Below, piece by piece: positions 23,770-36,218 of a DNA stretch of 64,000 nt. The notes below the pieces were generated by a model that ran no database searches, was not told the DNA's origin, and saw only the letters and a list, made by a program, of their open reading frames with translations. The position numbers and the translations under genes were made by a program. The stretch is from assembly GCA_016617785.1 (NCBI GenBank), contig JADILM010000002.1:1054001-1118000 (forward strand), read 5' to 3'. Each line of letters opens with the position of its first letter. Position 1 is the first letter of the stretch. Source of the DNA: Sporobolomyces roseus. Its lineage: Eukaryota; Basidiomycota; Microbotryomycetes; Sporidiobolales; Sporidiobolaceae.

Positions 23770-25703
23770 CTAATCTACAACGACGAATTTCGCTCGAGAC
23801 GGTGCTCTTACAACCATACCATTCGATCTGCTCGGCCTCTTCTCGACAAGGTCCTTCTCTGCAGCGACCTCGTCGGCTTTCTTCCGATTCTTCCTGATCT
23901 GCTCTTTCGACAACCGGAACTCGTAATGACGATAAGGACCTTCAGCTCCGTCTTTCCCTGTCTTCCACACTTTCTCCAATCGCCATCCTGCTTTCATTCC
24001 GAGCGCTTCGTATTGAGGTTGGGTGCGTTCCAACGCATTCACGGCCACCATCACTATTTTTTCGAATAACATGGTCAGCTCGGGCTCGTTTCGTCTGTCT
24101 CTTGTCCTCCGAGAAATATGTGATATTGTGGAGAGAGATCGAGACGAACTTTGCATGTCCATGAAGTAAGGCAGGAGCGAAGTCGGAGGGAAAGGGTTTG
24201 GCGAACACAGGTAATTCAGAGGCTGCTCGATTACGACTAGGGCTGACTCCTCCGACGCAGCCTCAGCTATACGCGTGAGGATATTGACGGCGACGTGATC
24301 TGCCCAATCGTGTCTAAAGGAGGAAAAGAATAGGTCAGTGCGCGAAACTTCTCGAAGCTGCTCTGCAGCCTAGAGTTTCGAGATGAGACGTACACGATGG
24401 CCCTCAAGACGTAGACATCAGCTCGCTTGACTGGTTGCTCCGTGAAGAAATCGTAAGTCATTAGACAGATTCGACCAGATTCGATATCCCTCGGACCCGA
24501 CATCTTCCAGAACTAAGGACGGGTACTCCGATTCAGACTCGACTTCTTTGTCGTTGAAGCGGCAGAAGAACTCACAAGTTTCGCTTCTCGAATCACGTCT
24601 GGTAAATCCTGAAGAACGATTCGAATTTGTGGGAAAGCTTCTGACAGCGTCAGCGCTACATGTCCAATCCCTGATCCGACGTCGACGATTTGAGCCTGAT
24701 CCCTCAGCTTTGACCAAGGGAATCCGTTCAGGATGTTTTCCTCCCCTCCGCTAAATGCAGTCCCTGCGTATCTTACCGCAGAACCGAATCTCGCGAGTAG
24801 GTGAGCATTCTTCTTCTTTGCGAAATGCTCAAAGATTGTGATCGAGTCGCCGTAGGCTCTGCCGAACGCACTGTCGCGGATATCGTAAGAATCGGCGGTA
24901 ATAGGTGACATGATCGCCTCTGAAAGGTAGGCTGCCGCCTTGAAGCACTCGTCGGCCGTGTGAGCAATCAGAGCGGCAAATCCTGAGGTTTCGGAGAAGT
25001 AGTCGGTAGTGCTGTCGAGAAGGAACGGGTCAGGAATCGTACGAGACCGGTTGTAAGCTCAGATTTTATCTTACTTGCGCAGCTCAGACACACTTTTTCC
25101 GGTGTCAAGCGCAGTAGAACAGCGGTTTCGAGCAAAGGTGTCGAGTCCTACTTCCCGGAAGATGTGTCGAGCCGCCAGCAATCGAAGAACTCGAGCTTTC
25201 GATAGAATGTCAAAAGTCAGTCTCAATCCTCTTCGTATTCGAACCCTCCTCAACGACCAGAGACTACTCACCTAGCTTCTCCGGACAGATTGAACTTGAT
25301 TTGGCGATGACCTTGACGTGCAAAGCTGATTTACCATTCTCAGCGGCTTCTCGCAGTGTTTCTTCGACGTGAGCATCGATGGCGACCCTCAAACAAGCAG
25401 GTATGTGGAACTACCGTGGGCTGACGAGTCAGCATCCCTTCTGTAACTCTCAGAAGAGCTTAGATCGACACTCACGAGGAAAGACTGCACGAGAGTGAAG
25501 GACGGGCCTTGCACGAGGGCTTGTATCTGTTCGCAGAGGGCGCCAATCTCTGCTATTTCGTACCTCGGAGGACTCCAGTAGCCCGAGGGATCATGGGAGG
25601 ACGGTAGATCGATGTGAGCGTCTGCGAGACTATCAATCAGACAATCGAGTTTCGAACGCAGGAACAACAGCTCCTTGATGCCTGCTGAGCGGTGGTAGGT
25701 CAT
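23770..25703 (-). CDS. COMT-like SAM-dependent O-methyltransferase
   Basis: Seven exons in transcript order: 25703-25476, 25410-25272, 25195-25075, 25011-24576, 24512-24394, 24313-24150, 24053-23770; 496 aa. It should methylate a hydroxyl group of a small, probably aromatic, substrate. The N-terminal winged-helix dimerisation region is present (ARVLRLLAARHIFREVGLD). The SAM-binding motif I is AQIVDVGSGIGHVALTL, and the catalytic base lies in HDWAD. Late signatures are MMVAVNALERTQPQYEALG and AGWRLEKVWKTG. An upstream in-frame ATG at 25859 would add 52 residues; I prefer 25703 because a CT-rich, leader-like stretch ends in CACATCAGAATG. The intron 6 donor is GTTCGT. Substrate is unknown. Convergent with DUF1772 copy B (109 bp). 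Confidence 0.85.
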
Positions 25704-26203
25704 TCTGATGTGGTTTGAGAGGCGAGTTGGTGAGTAAAGATGGTAGAAGAGGGGAATTTGTTTGGAAAGGAATCCGAAGATCTTGCTCTCCGAGAATCCG
25801 AGGGTCGAGGCTTCGCGAACAAACTCAAGAACGATGCTCAAACTTCCGAAAGTTGACAATATGCGCTCACTCGGAGACTTCGATAATGTCAGATCCTAGA
25901 GTGACAGCGATCCTCTGTTATCTCGACATCTTTGTTGCATCTTCGTAGAAGAGGATCCGAAGAGGATCTGTCTCTCGCTTCCGACGCTCTTCGAGGTCGA
26001 ACACTCGCAAAGGCAGAAACCTCAGACGAAACTCGATCACAGTATCGTATAGTAGCACACAGAACTGCACTGCAGAAAACAGAGAGAGAGGAGAGAGTAA
26101 GAAATCAAGATGAAAACGAAGACAACACTCTAAAAAAACACGCAAAGATTCTATCCCGAGTACTGATCAACAATCTATGTACAACCTCGAGAGGGCAAGG
26201 ACA

Positions 26204-29200
26204 TTAAGCTAGTGTAGCCTCCGATTTGTTCTGCTGGTTCCATTCCTCCCAACTTTTCAATTCTTCTCTAATCTTGTCCAATCTTTCCCGATCAACGGGG
26301 TGAGTTCGCATGTAGCCGTCCAGCATTCCGGTGGGCGAATCAGAGGAGGATTTCGAGTGTTGACGAACCGACCTCGGCAGGGACGTTGAGTGAGAAGTTG
26401 AACCGCTGGAGGATGAAGTCGAAAGTCTATCCTCCCAAAAACTGAGTGCGAACCTAGGATCGATACCGCTGCCGGCGAGAAGACTGCACATAGAAAGAGC
26501 ATAAGTCTCTTTCGAGCCAGTCATCACAAGAAAGAGGACGTACCGTAGAGCAACGAGATCAGCTTCCGATTCGAGTTTTTGACTTTCGCAACTATTCGCA
26601 GCGCTTCCCAAAAGACCGAAACCTCCCTTAGCTCCTTCACTCAACGACTGACCAACGGCATCGTTGATGAAAGGTCCCAAGATCGCCGTCAGCGGGTACA
26701 GTAGAGTTCTCAAGACTGTGCGAAAAGAGGAACATTAGCAAAGCAGTCTAGGATCGAGTCAAGTCAAAGAAAAGTTACCATCGGAAGCGAGCCTTGACAA
26801 GTGAGGCATCAACAAGTTCATGGACGCATACGACTCGAGCGTATGTGAGAGGATCAAATGAGCTGTCTCGTGACTGAGGAGTACCGCGAGGGATTTGCAC
26901 TGTTCTTGAGTTGGAAGAGTCGAGGGGACAAGGTAAGAAGCGATTGCGTCCGGTTCAGGTGCTGATGTCGAAGTGGTCGAGGGTCGGGAGAAGAAAGAGG
27001 CGAGGCGTGTAGGATTCGATTGAGGATTCGAGGTGACGGACGGAGAAGGTTGCATCGTTTCTCCTAAAACTTCTTTCAGGAAACCTGCAGCGACGAGAAC
27101 CTTGTCAGAATCGTTCACGAAGGGGACGAGAGGCATGGAAAAGCGTACCTGTGTAGACGACGATCACTCCTCTTCTTCCCGACTCTTGGTTACTCCTTTT
27201 CTCTGGTCCAAACCCGAAACTAAACGCATTGTTCTCATCCCTATCGATCACGAGTATATCGTACTCGACCTTCAACCCATCCTTGCCTTCACTTGAGGCA
27301 TGACCGTCGAGATGTTTCGACATGATCAACTCTTCCTTCCAACTACTCTGTTCCGACGATCTTCCTTCGAGTGGCCACTTTGACGGTGGTGGTCTCAGAG
27401 CTTCTCCTTCTCCCCTAGCTCCCGCTCCATCTCTCGTCAATCCCTCAACAACTCCTTTCTCCAACGCTCGCAGTACTGCCTCACTCCACCGAACCCTCCA
27501 ATCTCTCTGATCGAGTACAACTCCTCCCAATAGCATTCTCCTCCCTGTCTCTGGTTCGACACCTTCATCCGGAAGAGACAGGACTTGTCTCAAGATCCTT
27601 ACCCAATCCAACGAGGTTCCTTCCGGAGCGACTGGCGTGATCTCTCCGTTGTTCTCATGAGCGGTCGTAGCTGGTGAAGCGATTCGACCGATATCGAGGA
27701 TTTCATCGACGAGTTCTGATTCTTCCGCTGGCGAAAGCATGACGAACCGCCATCTACCCGTGACTGGCGTTCGCTCGAGACTGGCGAAACCGACGAGAGC
27801 GAGTAGGATGAAGGGCGAGATCAAGAGTAGTGGTAGACCCCAGAGTGCGTTGAATCTCGAGAGTAATCCGGATGGTTCAGCGAGAGAACCGGAGTAGTAT
27901 GTCGAAGCGAGTCGACTCCAGATAGTCGCGGTCAAGGAAGAGGGATCACGGAGGTAGCGTTCTCGAAGTGCGAAGATTGCTTTTGCACGGACTGAGAGTG
28001 GGAGGAGGGTGAGAGAGAGCCGAGTGATCCAGACTAGGAGGTGAAGGGCTTCGGTCGATTTCAGGGCGGCGGCGATGGGGACGATGAAGTGAAGTCCGGA
28101 TCGAGGGCGCGAGGACGAGAAGACTCGAACTTGGGAGAAGAGGGAAGGACTCCTCGGAGTGGGAAGGGAGAGTCGAGGTCGAGCCGAATGAAGGTGGAGA
28201 GAGGAAGGGTTTTCGGAGGGAGATTGTCGGAGTGAACGAGGTGTTTCGAGTCGAACAGAGTGGATCTTGACTTTGTAGTGACGTGAGATCCCACCATTAC
28301 CACCTCTACCCGTGACTCCCTTTGCTTCCTTCCCCTTACCACACTGATCCCAAGTGATGAAAACTGATCCAGTCCTTCGCCTCATGACCCCGTCTCGAAG
28401 CATAACCCATTCCTGAGGTCTCGTCCACATCATCTTATGTTTCCTCCTCGTCCATTCTCGGTGATGATTGTAAGGTCTCGAGTTGGAGTGAGTTCTCGAG
28501 TACCAATAAGCCTTTCGGAAAGTCGAATAATCAAAATTGCCATCGTGATCCTTCGCTTTATGCTGATGTTTCCGGAATCGACCTTTGTAAGTTCCCTTGT
28601 AACATTCCCCTCCTCCTCCTCCACCTCCATGACTCCCGAACCCCAATTCAGCTTCGAACCTTTTCCTCAGACCTTTCTTCGGACACCAATGATGATGTAA
28701 CGCGTTCAAATCCTCCATGCAACCTCCTCTTGATCCTCTCGCATAGTGCAAAGCGACTTCGGACTGAACGATCTTGACCAAATGTCTGAAATGTGCCGCT
28801 CGTTGAGGTTGATATCGACGTCTTTCATCCATCAAGGCATAAAGGAATTTCGAACATAGCTTTGACTGCACTTCGTCGCACTTTCTTTGAGATCGTAAGA
28901 CGCTAGAGAGGGTTGGGGTACGGAAACAGAGTCGAGCTGGTCGCCAGGAGGAGGAACGGGAACGATTGGGAGAGAATCGGAAGTGATGTCGATAAACTCG
29001 GAGGAGGTATTGACGGATTCGAGATTTGTAGGCATATATTTGTCGCATACATTCCTGTTGAGGGCAACCGATCGTAAGCGATACGGAGAGAATGCAATTC
29101 GAGGAAAGATGAGCGCACCTCGTGTTTGCGAAGTTTCTCCTCTCTCAACAATCTCTTCGCCTCTGCCCTTTTCGCTTGTTCCCTCATGAAGGCTTTTTCT

Positions 29201-29478
29201 TTGCTGAACTCATCCCTCCATGCATTCGTCTCATGTGGCCTGAACCCGTTCGCGAATTCCGTTAATCGGGCTCTTGTCGCAGGGCTCGACCCGAACGTTC
29301 TTCTGCTCCCCAGGAAAGCGTTCTGCAGGAGGGAAGGTCGAAGGTGAGCGATTTGTAGAGGATTGAGAGGGATCTTGAGATGGGGTTTAGCGAGCAGAGG
29401 AAGATAGGGGGTCTTGAAGACAGGGCTGAGAGAGGGAGTGAGGATCTGTCGTAGGAGAGCTGAAGGAGTGGGAGGCAT
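26204..29478 (-). CDS. OMA1-like mitochondrial M48 metallopeptidase with long N-terminal extension
   Basis: Five exons in transcript order: 29478-29119, 29054-27149, 27084-26779, 26715-26544, 26483-26204; 1007 aa. The C-terminal half is an M48C protease like OMA1 of the mitochondrial inner membrane: a hydrophobic anchor (ALWGLPLLLISPFILLALVG), TPVTGRWRFVMLSP, GVIVVYTG, the zinc motif HETAHLILSH, the third ligand in ESEADLVALR, and RTHPVDRERLDKI. The first ~500 residues are not typical: an Arg/Ser/Leu-rich possible presequence (SRRTFGSSPATRARL), a charged helix, a Gly/His stretch and a Trp/Arg-rich part. The join of exon 1 to exon 2 is in phase, but around 28880-29050 a second open frame looks equally protein-like, so this part could be two genes or a misjoined intron. 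Confidence 0.75.
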
Positions 29479-29911
29479 GTCGGAGGATCAAAGAGAGCTG
29501 TAGAGGTCTATAGAGAGGGAGGAGTGTCTTTCAGGGTAAGTGGAGGTTGAATGTGACTCGGATGAAAGTGGGTATGAGAGAAAGAGCGAAATTCTAGGAT
29601 TGAGGTTCAAAGGCTTGCGAGTCGAATTGTGCCTCTTACGAGGCTTTCAGCTAAGTTGTCGCCAGTGTAATCGGTAGAGAGTGAGTGAGAGCAAGAGAGG
29701 AGAGAAGCGAATATGTTTCGGATTTCGGACGAGATTTGATCGACCTCTCACTCCGAGTCGCGCTGATACCCCAAGCGGATATACTATATCGTCGTACAGC
29801 TATCGATCAGATTAACTAAATTCTAGGAGGTGAGGGAGCAGAGGGAGTAATTTAGCGAGTTCCACCTCTTTCATCAACTCTCCACTCTCAAACCACTCAT
29901 CAACTAACACA
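29479..29911. promoter_or_regulatory. divergent promoter, OMA1-like / proteasome beta-4
   Basis: Carries a TATA-like GGATATACTATAT at about 29777-29789 and an AT-rich stretch (29800-29830). I do not recognise a proteasome-gene control element. Confidence 0.4.
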
Positions 29912-31081
29912 ATGGAAGGTCAGTCAGAGGACCTGCTTATCTATCTAGGATGCAGCTGATAGATGCGCTCTTTCTTTGACAGTCTCCTTTGGTATTACTG
30001 GGAAAGACTACGTCTTGTTCGCATCCGATACTTCAGCCGCTCGTTCAATCGTAAAGATGAAGTCGACAGAGGACAAACAGAAAGTAGTAGGCAAACATTT
30101 GTGCATGGCTTGTACGTTCTCTCTCTTCTCCTCAGAGGGAGATGAATCGCTTTAGCCGCGTCATTCTCCCATCTCTCACTCTCACTCAAACTGACTAGCT
30201 TGAATGCTGTAGACTCTGGAGAACCTGGTGATACTGTTCAATTCGCAGAGTATGTCGAACGCAACTTGAGACTGTATCAAATTCGGTAAATTCTCCCTCA
30301 TCTCTCGCTGGTACTCATTCCTGACGACGCCCTATTGCAGTAACCACGTTCCATTACGACCACCTTCCGCCGCTTCATGGGTTCGAACTCAACTAGCACA
30401 ATCCCTTCGTTCTCGCAAACCATACTCAGTCAATCTCCTCCTTGGTGGTTTCGATCCGACTTCGCAAACCCCTTCGTTGTACTGGATTGATTACTTGGGA
30501 ACGTTGGGAGAAGTACCTTATGCCGCTCATGGGTACGGAGCGTATTTCGCGTTGAGTACGATGGATAGGTGGCACAAACCAGATTCGACTTTGGAAGAAG
30601 GGTTGGAATTGTTGAGGAAATGTGTCAATGAGTTGGAAGTTAGGTGAGTCGAAATCTTACTCTCTCAGACGAAGAAGGTCTCGATCTGACTATGTTGTGA
30701 TGTCCTCGCAGGTTCATCGTCAATTTGGGAGAGTTCACTGTGCGAGGTAAGTTCGAGCATTCATTCTCTCCTCCTCCTCCTCTTCCTTCTCCCCCGCTTC
30801 TCTACACATCCCGCATGGTCTACTTTTACATCCGACGGATGTCGGACAAGAAGAAGTTAGTAATCATGCGGGATTGCGAGGCGCCGAAGTATTGAAACAA
30901 CCTTTTTTTCAATTCTCGCAACCGAAATATGTACACTTCGGAACCTTCGAACTCACTAACGCGTCTTTTTTTCTTTTCTTTCGTTCGAACAGTTGCGGAT
31001 AAGGATGGAGTGAGATTAGTCGACCTCAAGACTGGTGAAACGATCGATCCAAAGGTACATGAGGCGAAACTACAACATTAG
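29912..31081 (+). CDS. PRE1: 20S proteasome subunit beta-4 (PRE1/PSMB2 type)
   Basis: Six exons: 29912-29918, 29983-30111, 30213-30285, 30341-30643, 30712-30746, 30993-31081; 211 aa. It is a non-catalytic beta-ring subunit of the 20S core. Seen: MEVSFGITGKDYVLFASDTS at the N-terminus with no propeptide or active Thr, MAYSGEPGDTVQFAEYVERN, PYSVNLLLGGFDP, DYLGTLGEVPYAAHGYGAYF, ELLRKCVNELEVRFIVNLGE and FTVRVADKDGVR. The first exon is only ATGGAAG. Intron 5 (30747-30992) is long for this window. Divergent from the OMA1-like gene, with 433 bp between starts. Confidence 0.93.
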
Positions 31082-31673
31082 ATCCTCTCTCTCGTTTCAT
31101 TCTTTGCAAAGAAGTGCGTTGTACAAATAGACAAGATAGTGTCGTTTTCGGCCTTGGTGACCGACGGAGAGTCGTGTGAGAGAGGTTGAAGGTGCACCTC
31201 GAGGCGACGTTTGTCTTGTCTAGCGTCGAAAAGTGAAAAGTAAACGTTGAAGTTGCGGGTCAGATAAGCGGAGAGGTTGAGTAGACTTTTTTTAGTAGCA
31301 TTCCTCAGCGGAAGTCGATACCGATAGAAGCTGTCCCGCATGGTGCAATGCGACTTTGCAATATGATCGAACAACTCGCCCGCTTCACGTCGAATTTCCC
31401 ATCTTCTTTTCGCTCTTTTCTCTCTCTTCTCTTCTTCATTCTCCTCAAGCGCGCTCTCTTTCTTCAAGTTCAAGGTCTATCTTGAGTCCCCACGGGTCAC
31501 ACCCCCTCCAACACTCGTTTTCTTCATCACGCTCTTTTCCAAATCTCTTCACTCAACTGTGCTACCCATCTCGATCTCCCGACTCCCACACTCGATCAAG
31601 CCCCTCCTCGACTGTTTCCACTTTCACTCTTATTACCCTCTAGTCACTCCTTCCCTCTCTCCCTATCCTCGCC
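31082..31673. promoter_or_regulatory. intergenic, proteasome beta-4 3' to subtilisin 5'
   Basis: The last ~290 bp (31380-31673) are strongly pyrimidine-rich on the + strand, as expected of a fungal leader with CT tracts. No gene seen. Confidence 0.45.
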
Positions 31674-34600
31674 ATGTTTCCTTCTATCCCAATTCTCGCA
31701 CTCCTTCTAGCTCCCCTCCTCGTCTCCGCAAAGGTTACGACTTCAGACGGAAAGAACGCAATCGTTCCTGGTCGCTACATCATCGAACTTGAGACTCAAA
31801 ACCTTCAGAAGCGTGCTTCGAAGGATCAACCTTTCAACGTCGAAGGCGTGAGTCCTCCTCCGTTTCCCTGTCTCCCTCTCTCCGTCGTTCATGTGACTGA
31901 CTTTCAATACTCTCGACGATCTATAGCTCCTCTCTTCCGTTCTCACTCACCTCGCCAAACCCGTTACGACGACGATCGATTCTCTCACTGGATCTTCCTC
32001 CGACTCGACTACTACCGTCACTCTTCCCAAATTCACTTCTCGTCGTTCATTCAAATCATCTGTCTTCCCTGGTGCTGTCGTCGCTGCCGATGAGGGTGCA
32101 ACTGGTGAGAATGGAGAGGAAGCGAATTGGGAGGATGTCGTCAAAGGTTTAGAGACGATCAACGGTGTCAAAGTAAGACTCTCACACCTTGTTCTCTCTC
32201 GTATAATTCTTTACTGACTCTCTCGTCTTCTGTCATGATCAGCGAGCCTGGCCTGTTCGTGTCGTACCTCGTCCGGAACCCGTTTACAACGCCGACGCGA
32301 TCGCTCCCTCTGCCGAAGGCAAATACACTACTCTCGCTACCTTGACTCCCAACGTTCGCAACAACGTCGAGGACTACAAGAACGACGTCTTCCCTCCTCA
32401 TCAAATGACTGGAGTCGATAAGCTTCACGAGCGTGGTGTTTTGGGTCAAGGTGTTCGAGTGAGTTCCCCTCTACTCTCTCTACGCCCTCTGATCGAAGCT
32501 GAACGAGTCTGAGCGATGCTAGGTCGGAGTAATTGATACGGGAGTCGACTACAAGAACCCGATTTTGGGTGGTTGTTTCGGAGAGGGATGCCATGTCTCT
32601 TTCGGAACATCTCTCGTCGACGACAGTGGCAACCCTATCCCAATCGGAACCGTCGATCCTTGTACGTTCCCCTCTACGTTCTCGTCCTCCTCTTTCCCTC
32701 TCCGTACTCTCCCTCTCCCCTTCTCCCGTCTTCGATCTTTCGCCGTCTTCGCATCGATTCCTCATTCAGCTCTTAAACTGACGACTTCACACTCTTGTAA
32801 CAGACACCGACTGCTCTGAGCACGGTACTCACGTCTCAGGAATCGTCGGAGCTTTGGCAAACGACTATGGATTCTCTGGAGTTGCACCTTACGCCGATTT
32901 GGGAATGTACCGTGTTTTCGGATGCACTGGTTCTGCTTCGGATGATATCGTACGTCTCTCATTCTCTTCTCGTCCTCAATTTCTCGAGAACGAGCGAGAC
33001 TGACATCTTCTTTTGTAATTGTTTTTTTCAGATCGTCGACGCTCTCCTTCAATCGATCGAAGACAAGTGCGATATCGTTACTCTTTCTCTTGGAGGATCC
33101 GCTGGATGGCTCGATCAATCTCCTAGTCAAACCATCGTCGAAAGGATGAACGGAATGGGGATCATCACTACCGTTTCCGCTGGTAACGATCAATCCGAAG
33201 GTCTCTTCTACGCCAACGGTCCCGCCGCTACTCGAACTGGTATCTCTGTCGGATCAGTGTACGTTCAACTCTTCTTTTCGTCATGATTTCGCAAGGGAAT
33301 GAGCTGACTCGATGTCGAATGATTAGTGATGTTACGAAACTTCCTGCTTACTTCGCCACTGTTCTCGGCAAACCTGCGCTTCCTTACCTCTCGGCTCTTC
33401 CTCTCGACATCTCGACCCTTCCTTCCGACGATCTTCGAGTTTACTTCACTTCGACCGATTCATCCATCACCGACGACGCTTGCAACCCTCTTCCCGATTC
33501 TACTCCCAACCTCGCAAACTACGTTACGGTCATTCAACGTGGAACTTGCGCCTTCACTCAAAAGTTGAAGAACGCAGCTGCGAAAGGAGCGAAAGTTGTT
33601 TTGGTCTACAACTCTGCCACCGCAAACTCGATGGTTCCTTATCTTACTCCCGACAACACTGGTCTCACCGCTGTCGGTTCATTGAGGAGGGAAGAAGGTT
33701 TGAGGTTGTTAAGCTACTACAAGTCGAACCCTCGAGGAACTCGTATGACTTTCACCGCTCAAGACAAACCTACCTCAGTCGAAGACACCATTTCGGGAGG
33801 AATCATCTCGAGCTTCTCTGAATTCGGCCCTACTTTCGATCTTTACGGTCAACCTTCGTTCTCAGCTCCCGGAGGAAACATCCTTTCGACTTTCCCCTTG
33901 TCGATGGGAGGATTAGGAGTTATCTCAGGGTGAGTTCTTCTCTCTCTCTCTCTTCCTCGATGAGGGATAAAGCTGACGATGGAGTGACGGGAGTAGAACT
34001 TCGATGAGTTGCCCTCATGTTGGTAAGCATTCTTCTCTCTCTATCCGTCACTTCTGAGGATCCTCACTGACTTGAAACGACTTTTCGAGTACAGCTGGTG
34101 CCGTTGCTCTTCTCCTTTCCGAGAAGAGAGCTCAAAACTTGGGTCCTCTCGACGTTCGATCGATCTACGCTTCGACTTCAATTGGTCTCCCTACCACTCG
34201 TGGTGGATCGACTCTCGATTCTGTTCTCGTTCAAGGAGGAGGTGAGCTTCCATTCTCTCTCCAACTCTTTCCTCTCGCAAGCTTGTTACTGACTCGTCGA
34301 TTCTCGCTTAACAGGTCTTCTTCAAGCTGACAAGGGTATCGCTACCGGAACTATCGTCTCTCCTTACGAGCTCCAGCTCAACGACACTGCTTTCCTTAAC
34401 GGAACTCAACAAGTCTTCCTCAAGAACTCGAACAGCTTCCCCGTTACCTACACTTTCTCTTCTTCCAACGCTGTCGCTCTCGGTAACTACGACAAGGTGA
34501 GCACCAGTATCACTCAACATTCTTCTCACTGCCGAAACTGATCGAGCTTCGTTATTCTTCCACAGTCCTACAGAACCGACGTTCTTCCTTCGACGAACCC

Positions 34601-35657
34601 TTCAGCTGTCTCTGGAGCCAACGCTCGCGTCACCTTCTCGACTCAGGTTGTCGTCGTCGATGCTGGATCCTCTGCTACCGTTCAAGTCACCCTCACTCCT
34701 CCTCGCGTGTCTCGCGTCACTGCCGAACGATTTCCTCTCTACTCGGGCTTCATCAACATCGAGGGAACTGCGCCCGCCTGGGGAGACGTGAATGAGAAGT
34801 TGGTAGTACCCTACTTTGGGTTGTTCGCGAGAATGGTTGACATGCCCGGTGAGCTTTCTCGATCTCTCTTCTCCAACTCGTGCTCGATTTACTGACATCC
34901 CTTCTCTCATAGTCTTGGATTCTACTTCTGCTGTCTACGGAGACCAAAAGTATCCTTTCGTAGTAGACTCAACAGATTCCTACATCACCAAGGAAACGAC
35001 TCTCGACATCAACCGAGCTATTACTGTCTACACTCGTCTTGCCGGTAAGTCTCCCTTCCCCTTTCTCTTCATCACTTTCACTCACGCCTGAGTTGTCTTC
35101 TTCTCGCTCTCCAGGTGGAACTAGTCGTCTCACTATCGATTTGATCGCTGCCAACACGCCTTTCACTGCTACCATTTCGACTGATCGCAGTGTCGGTTCA
35201 GGTTCGACTTCTCGATTGCGTCTCGCTCGTCGAGCAGAGTCGACTTCCAGTGGAGATGGTCCCGTCGATACTTCCAAATTCGGAGCTTACATCGGAGGAT
35301 ACGCTCCCAGTCTCGCCGCGGTCGCACCTTCGACTACTCTCTACAAGGATACTCCTATCGTCGGGAACATCAGGACTCTCGGTCTTTCCCCTCGTGATGC
35401 CAAGGTCTCAAACACTCCCAACCCAGCTTCAGATACTCAAACTGCTATCAACGCAAACTCTTACTCCTTCATCCAAGCTGGTCAACAGTACAAGATCCTC
35501 GTTCGGTAAGCTCTTGTTGTCCCCGTTCTCTTCCCGACAATGCTCCGGGACTAATCGATTCCTCCCTCGAGAATACAGTGCCCTCAAAATCACCGCCGAT
35601 CCTTCGCTCGCAGCTTCCTACGAGAGTTGGGTATCATACCCGATCACTTTCCAGTGA
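31674..35657 (+). CDS. secreted subtilisin-like serine protease (S8) with PA domain
   Basis: Fourteen exons: 31674-31847, 31927-32172, 32243-32458, 32523-32661, 32804-32949, 33032-33258, 33327-33929, 33997-34022, 34095-34241, 34315-34496, 34566-34848, 34913-35044, 35115-35505, 35579-35657; 996 aa. A signal peptide (ILALLLAPLLVSA) and an inhibitor-type propeptide precede the catalytic domain: Asp in VGVIDTGVDY, His in SEHGTHVSGI, Asn in TVSAGNDQS and Ser in GTSMSCPHVAGA. A protease-associated domain is inserted before the Ser motif (VTVIQRGTCAFTQKLKNAAA). A fibronectin-like C-terminal half follows, as in minor extracellular proteases. It is probably secreted or cell-wall/vacuolar. The catalytic-Ser motif is carried by a 26-nt exon. 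Confidence 0.9.
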
Positions 35658-36218
35658 TCTCTCTACCCTCACGCCCTTAACGCTTGCTCCCTCACTCATT
35701 TTCATATCCCTTCTGTCTCACTCCTCACGGATCTTTGTACTTAGCTCTCATATCGTCGGATCGGATCTATTCGCTTTTCATCTGGTCTTCTGCTTTTTGG
35801 ATCTCCCTTATTCACCTCATCTTCATCTGAAGGTTCTTTACGACCCTCTCACGCTCAAAAGCAGTACATTTCGTCTTCATACCTTTTCTTTCTTTCTCTT
35901 CATTGCAGTATTCCCGCCCTCTCATTGGAATGCATGGGAATAGCATCCCTGGATCATGCATAGTCTCTGTGTCTGTACTGAGCGCAACCGAGAGAACGCA
36001 AACAAGCGGAATTTCGAAATTAGCGAAGAATGGGTCCAAGTGCAATTTTCGCAGAAACGTTTCGGAACCTCTCTCGTACAAGCAACCGCTAGCTTGAAGT
36101 CAGCTTCTCTGTCAACTTCCGATAATGTACCGACAGCTCTCGTTCCGCTAGTCTCGTTGATGCGGATAAAGTGCTCAGCAGGGCTGCATGAAATGGAACA
36201 AAACGTTATTTCAAAGGC
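35658..36218. other. convergent intergenic region, subtilisin / YSH1
   Basis: Two gene 3' ends face each other over 561 bp. The left half is CT-rich, the right half mixed. No open frame has coding character. Confidence 0.5.

Noticed and set aside
21581..25703. Secondary-metabolite cluster (DUF1772 proteins next to an O-methyltransferase)
   Set aside because: No polyketide synthase, NRPS, terpene synthase or dedicated regulator is nearby, and flanking genes are housekeeping.
25704..25859. 52-residue N-terminal extension of the O-methyltransferase
   Set aside because: In frame, but the family start pattern and CT-rich leader favour ATG 25703. The extension is left as possible.
28832..29035. 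Alternative frame MPTNLESVNTSSEF... as an exon of the OMA1-like gene
   Set aside because: No acceptor gives this frame from exon 1, and it ends in a stop. It is kept only as a caution in the findings.
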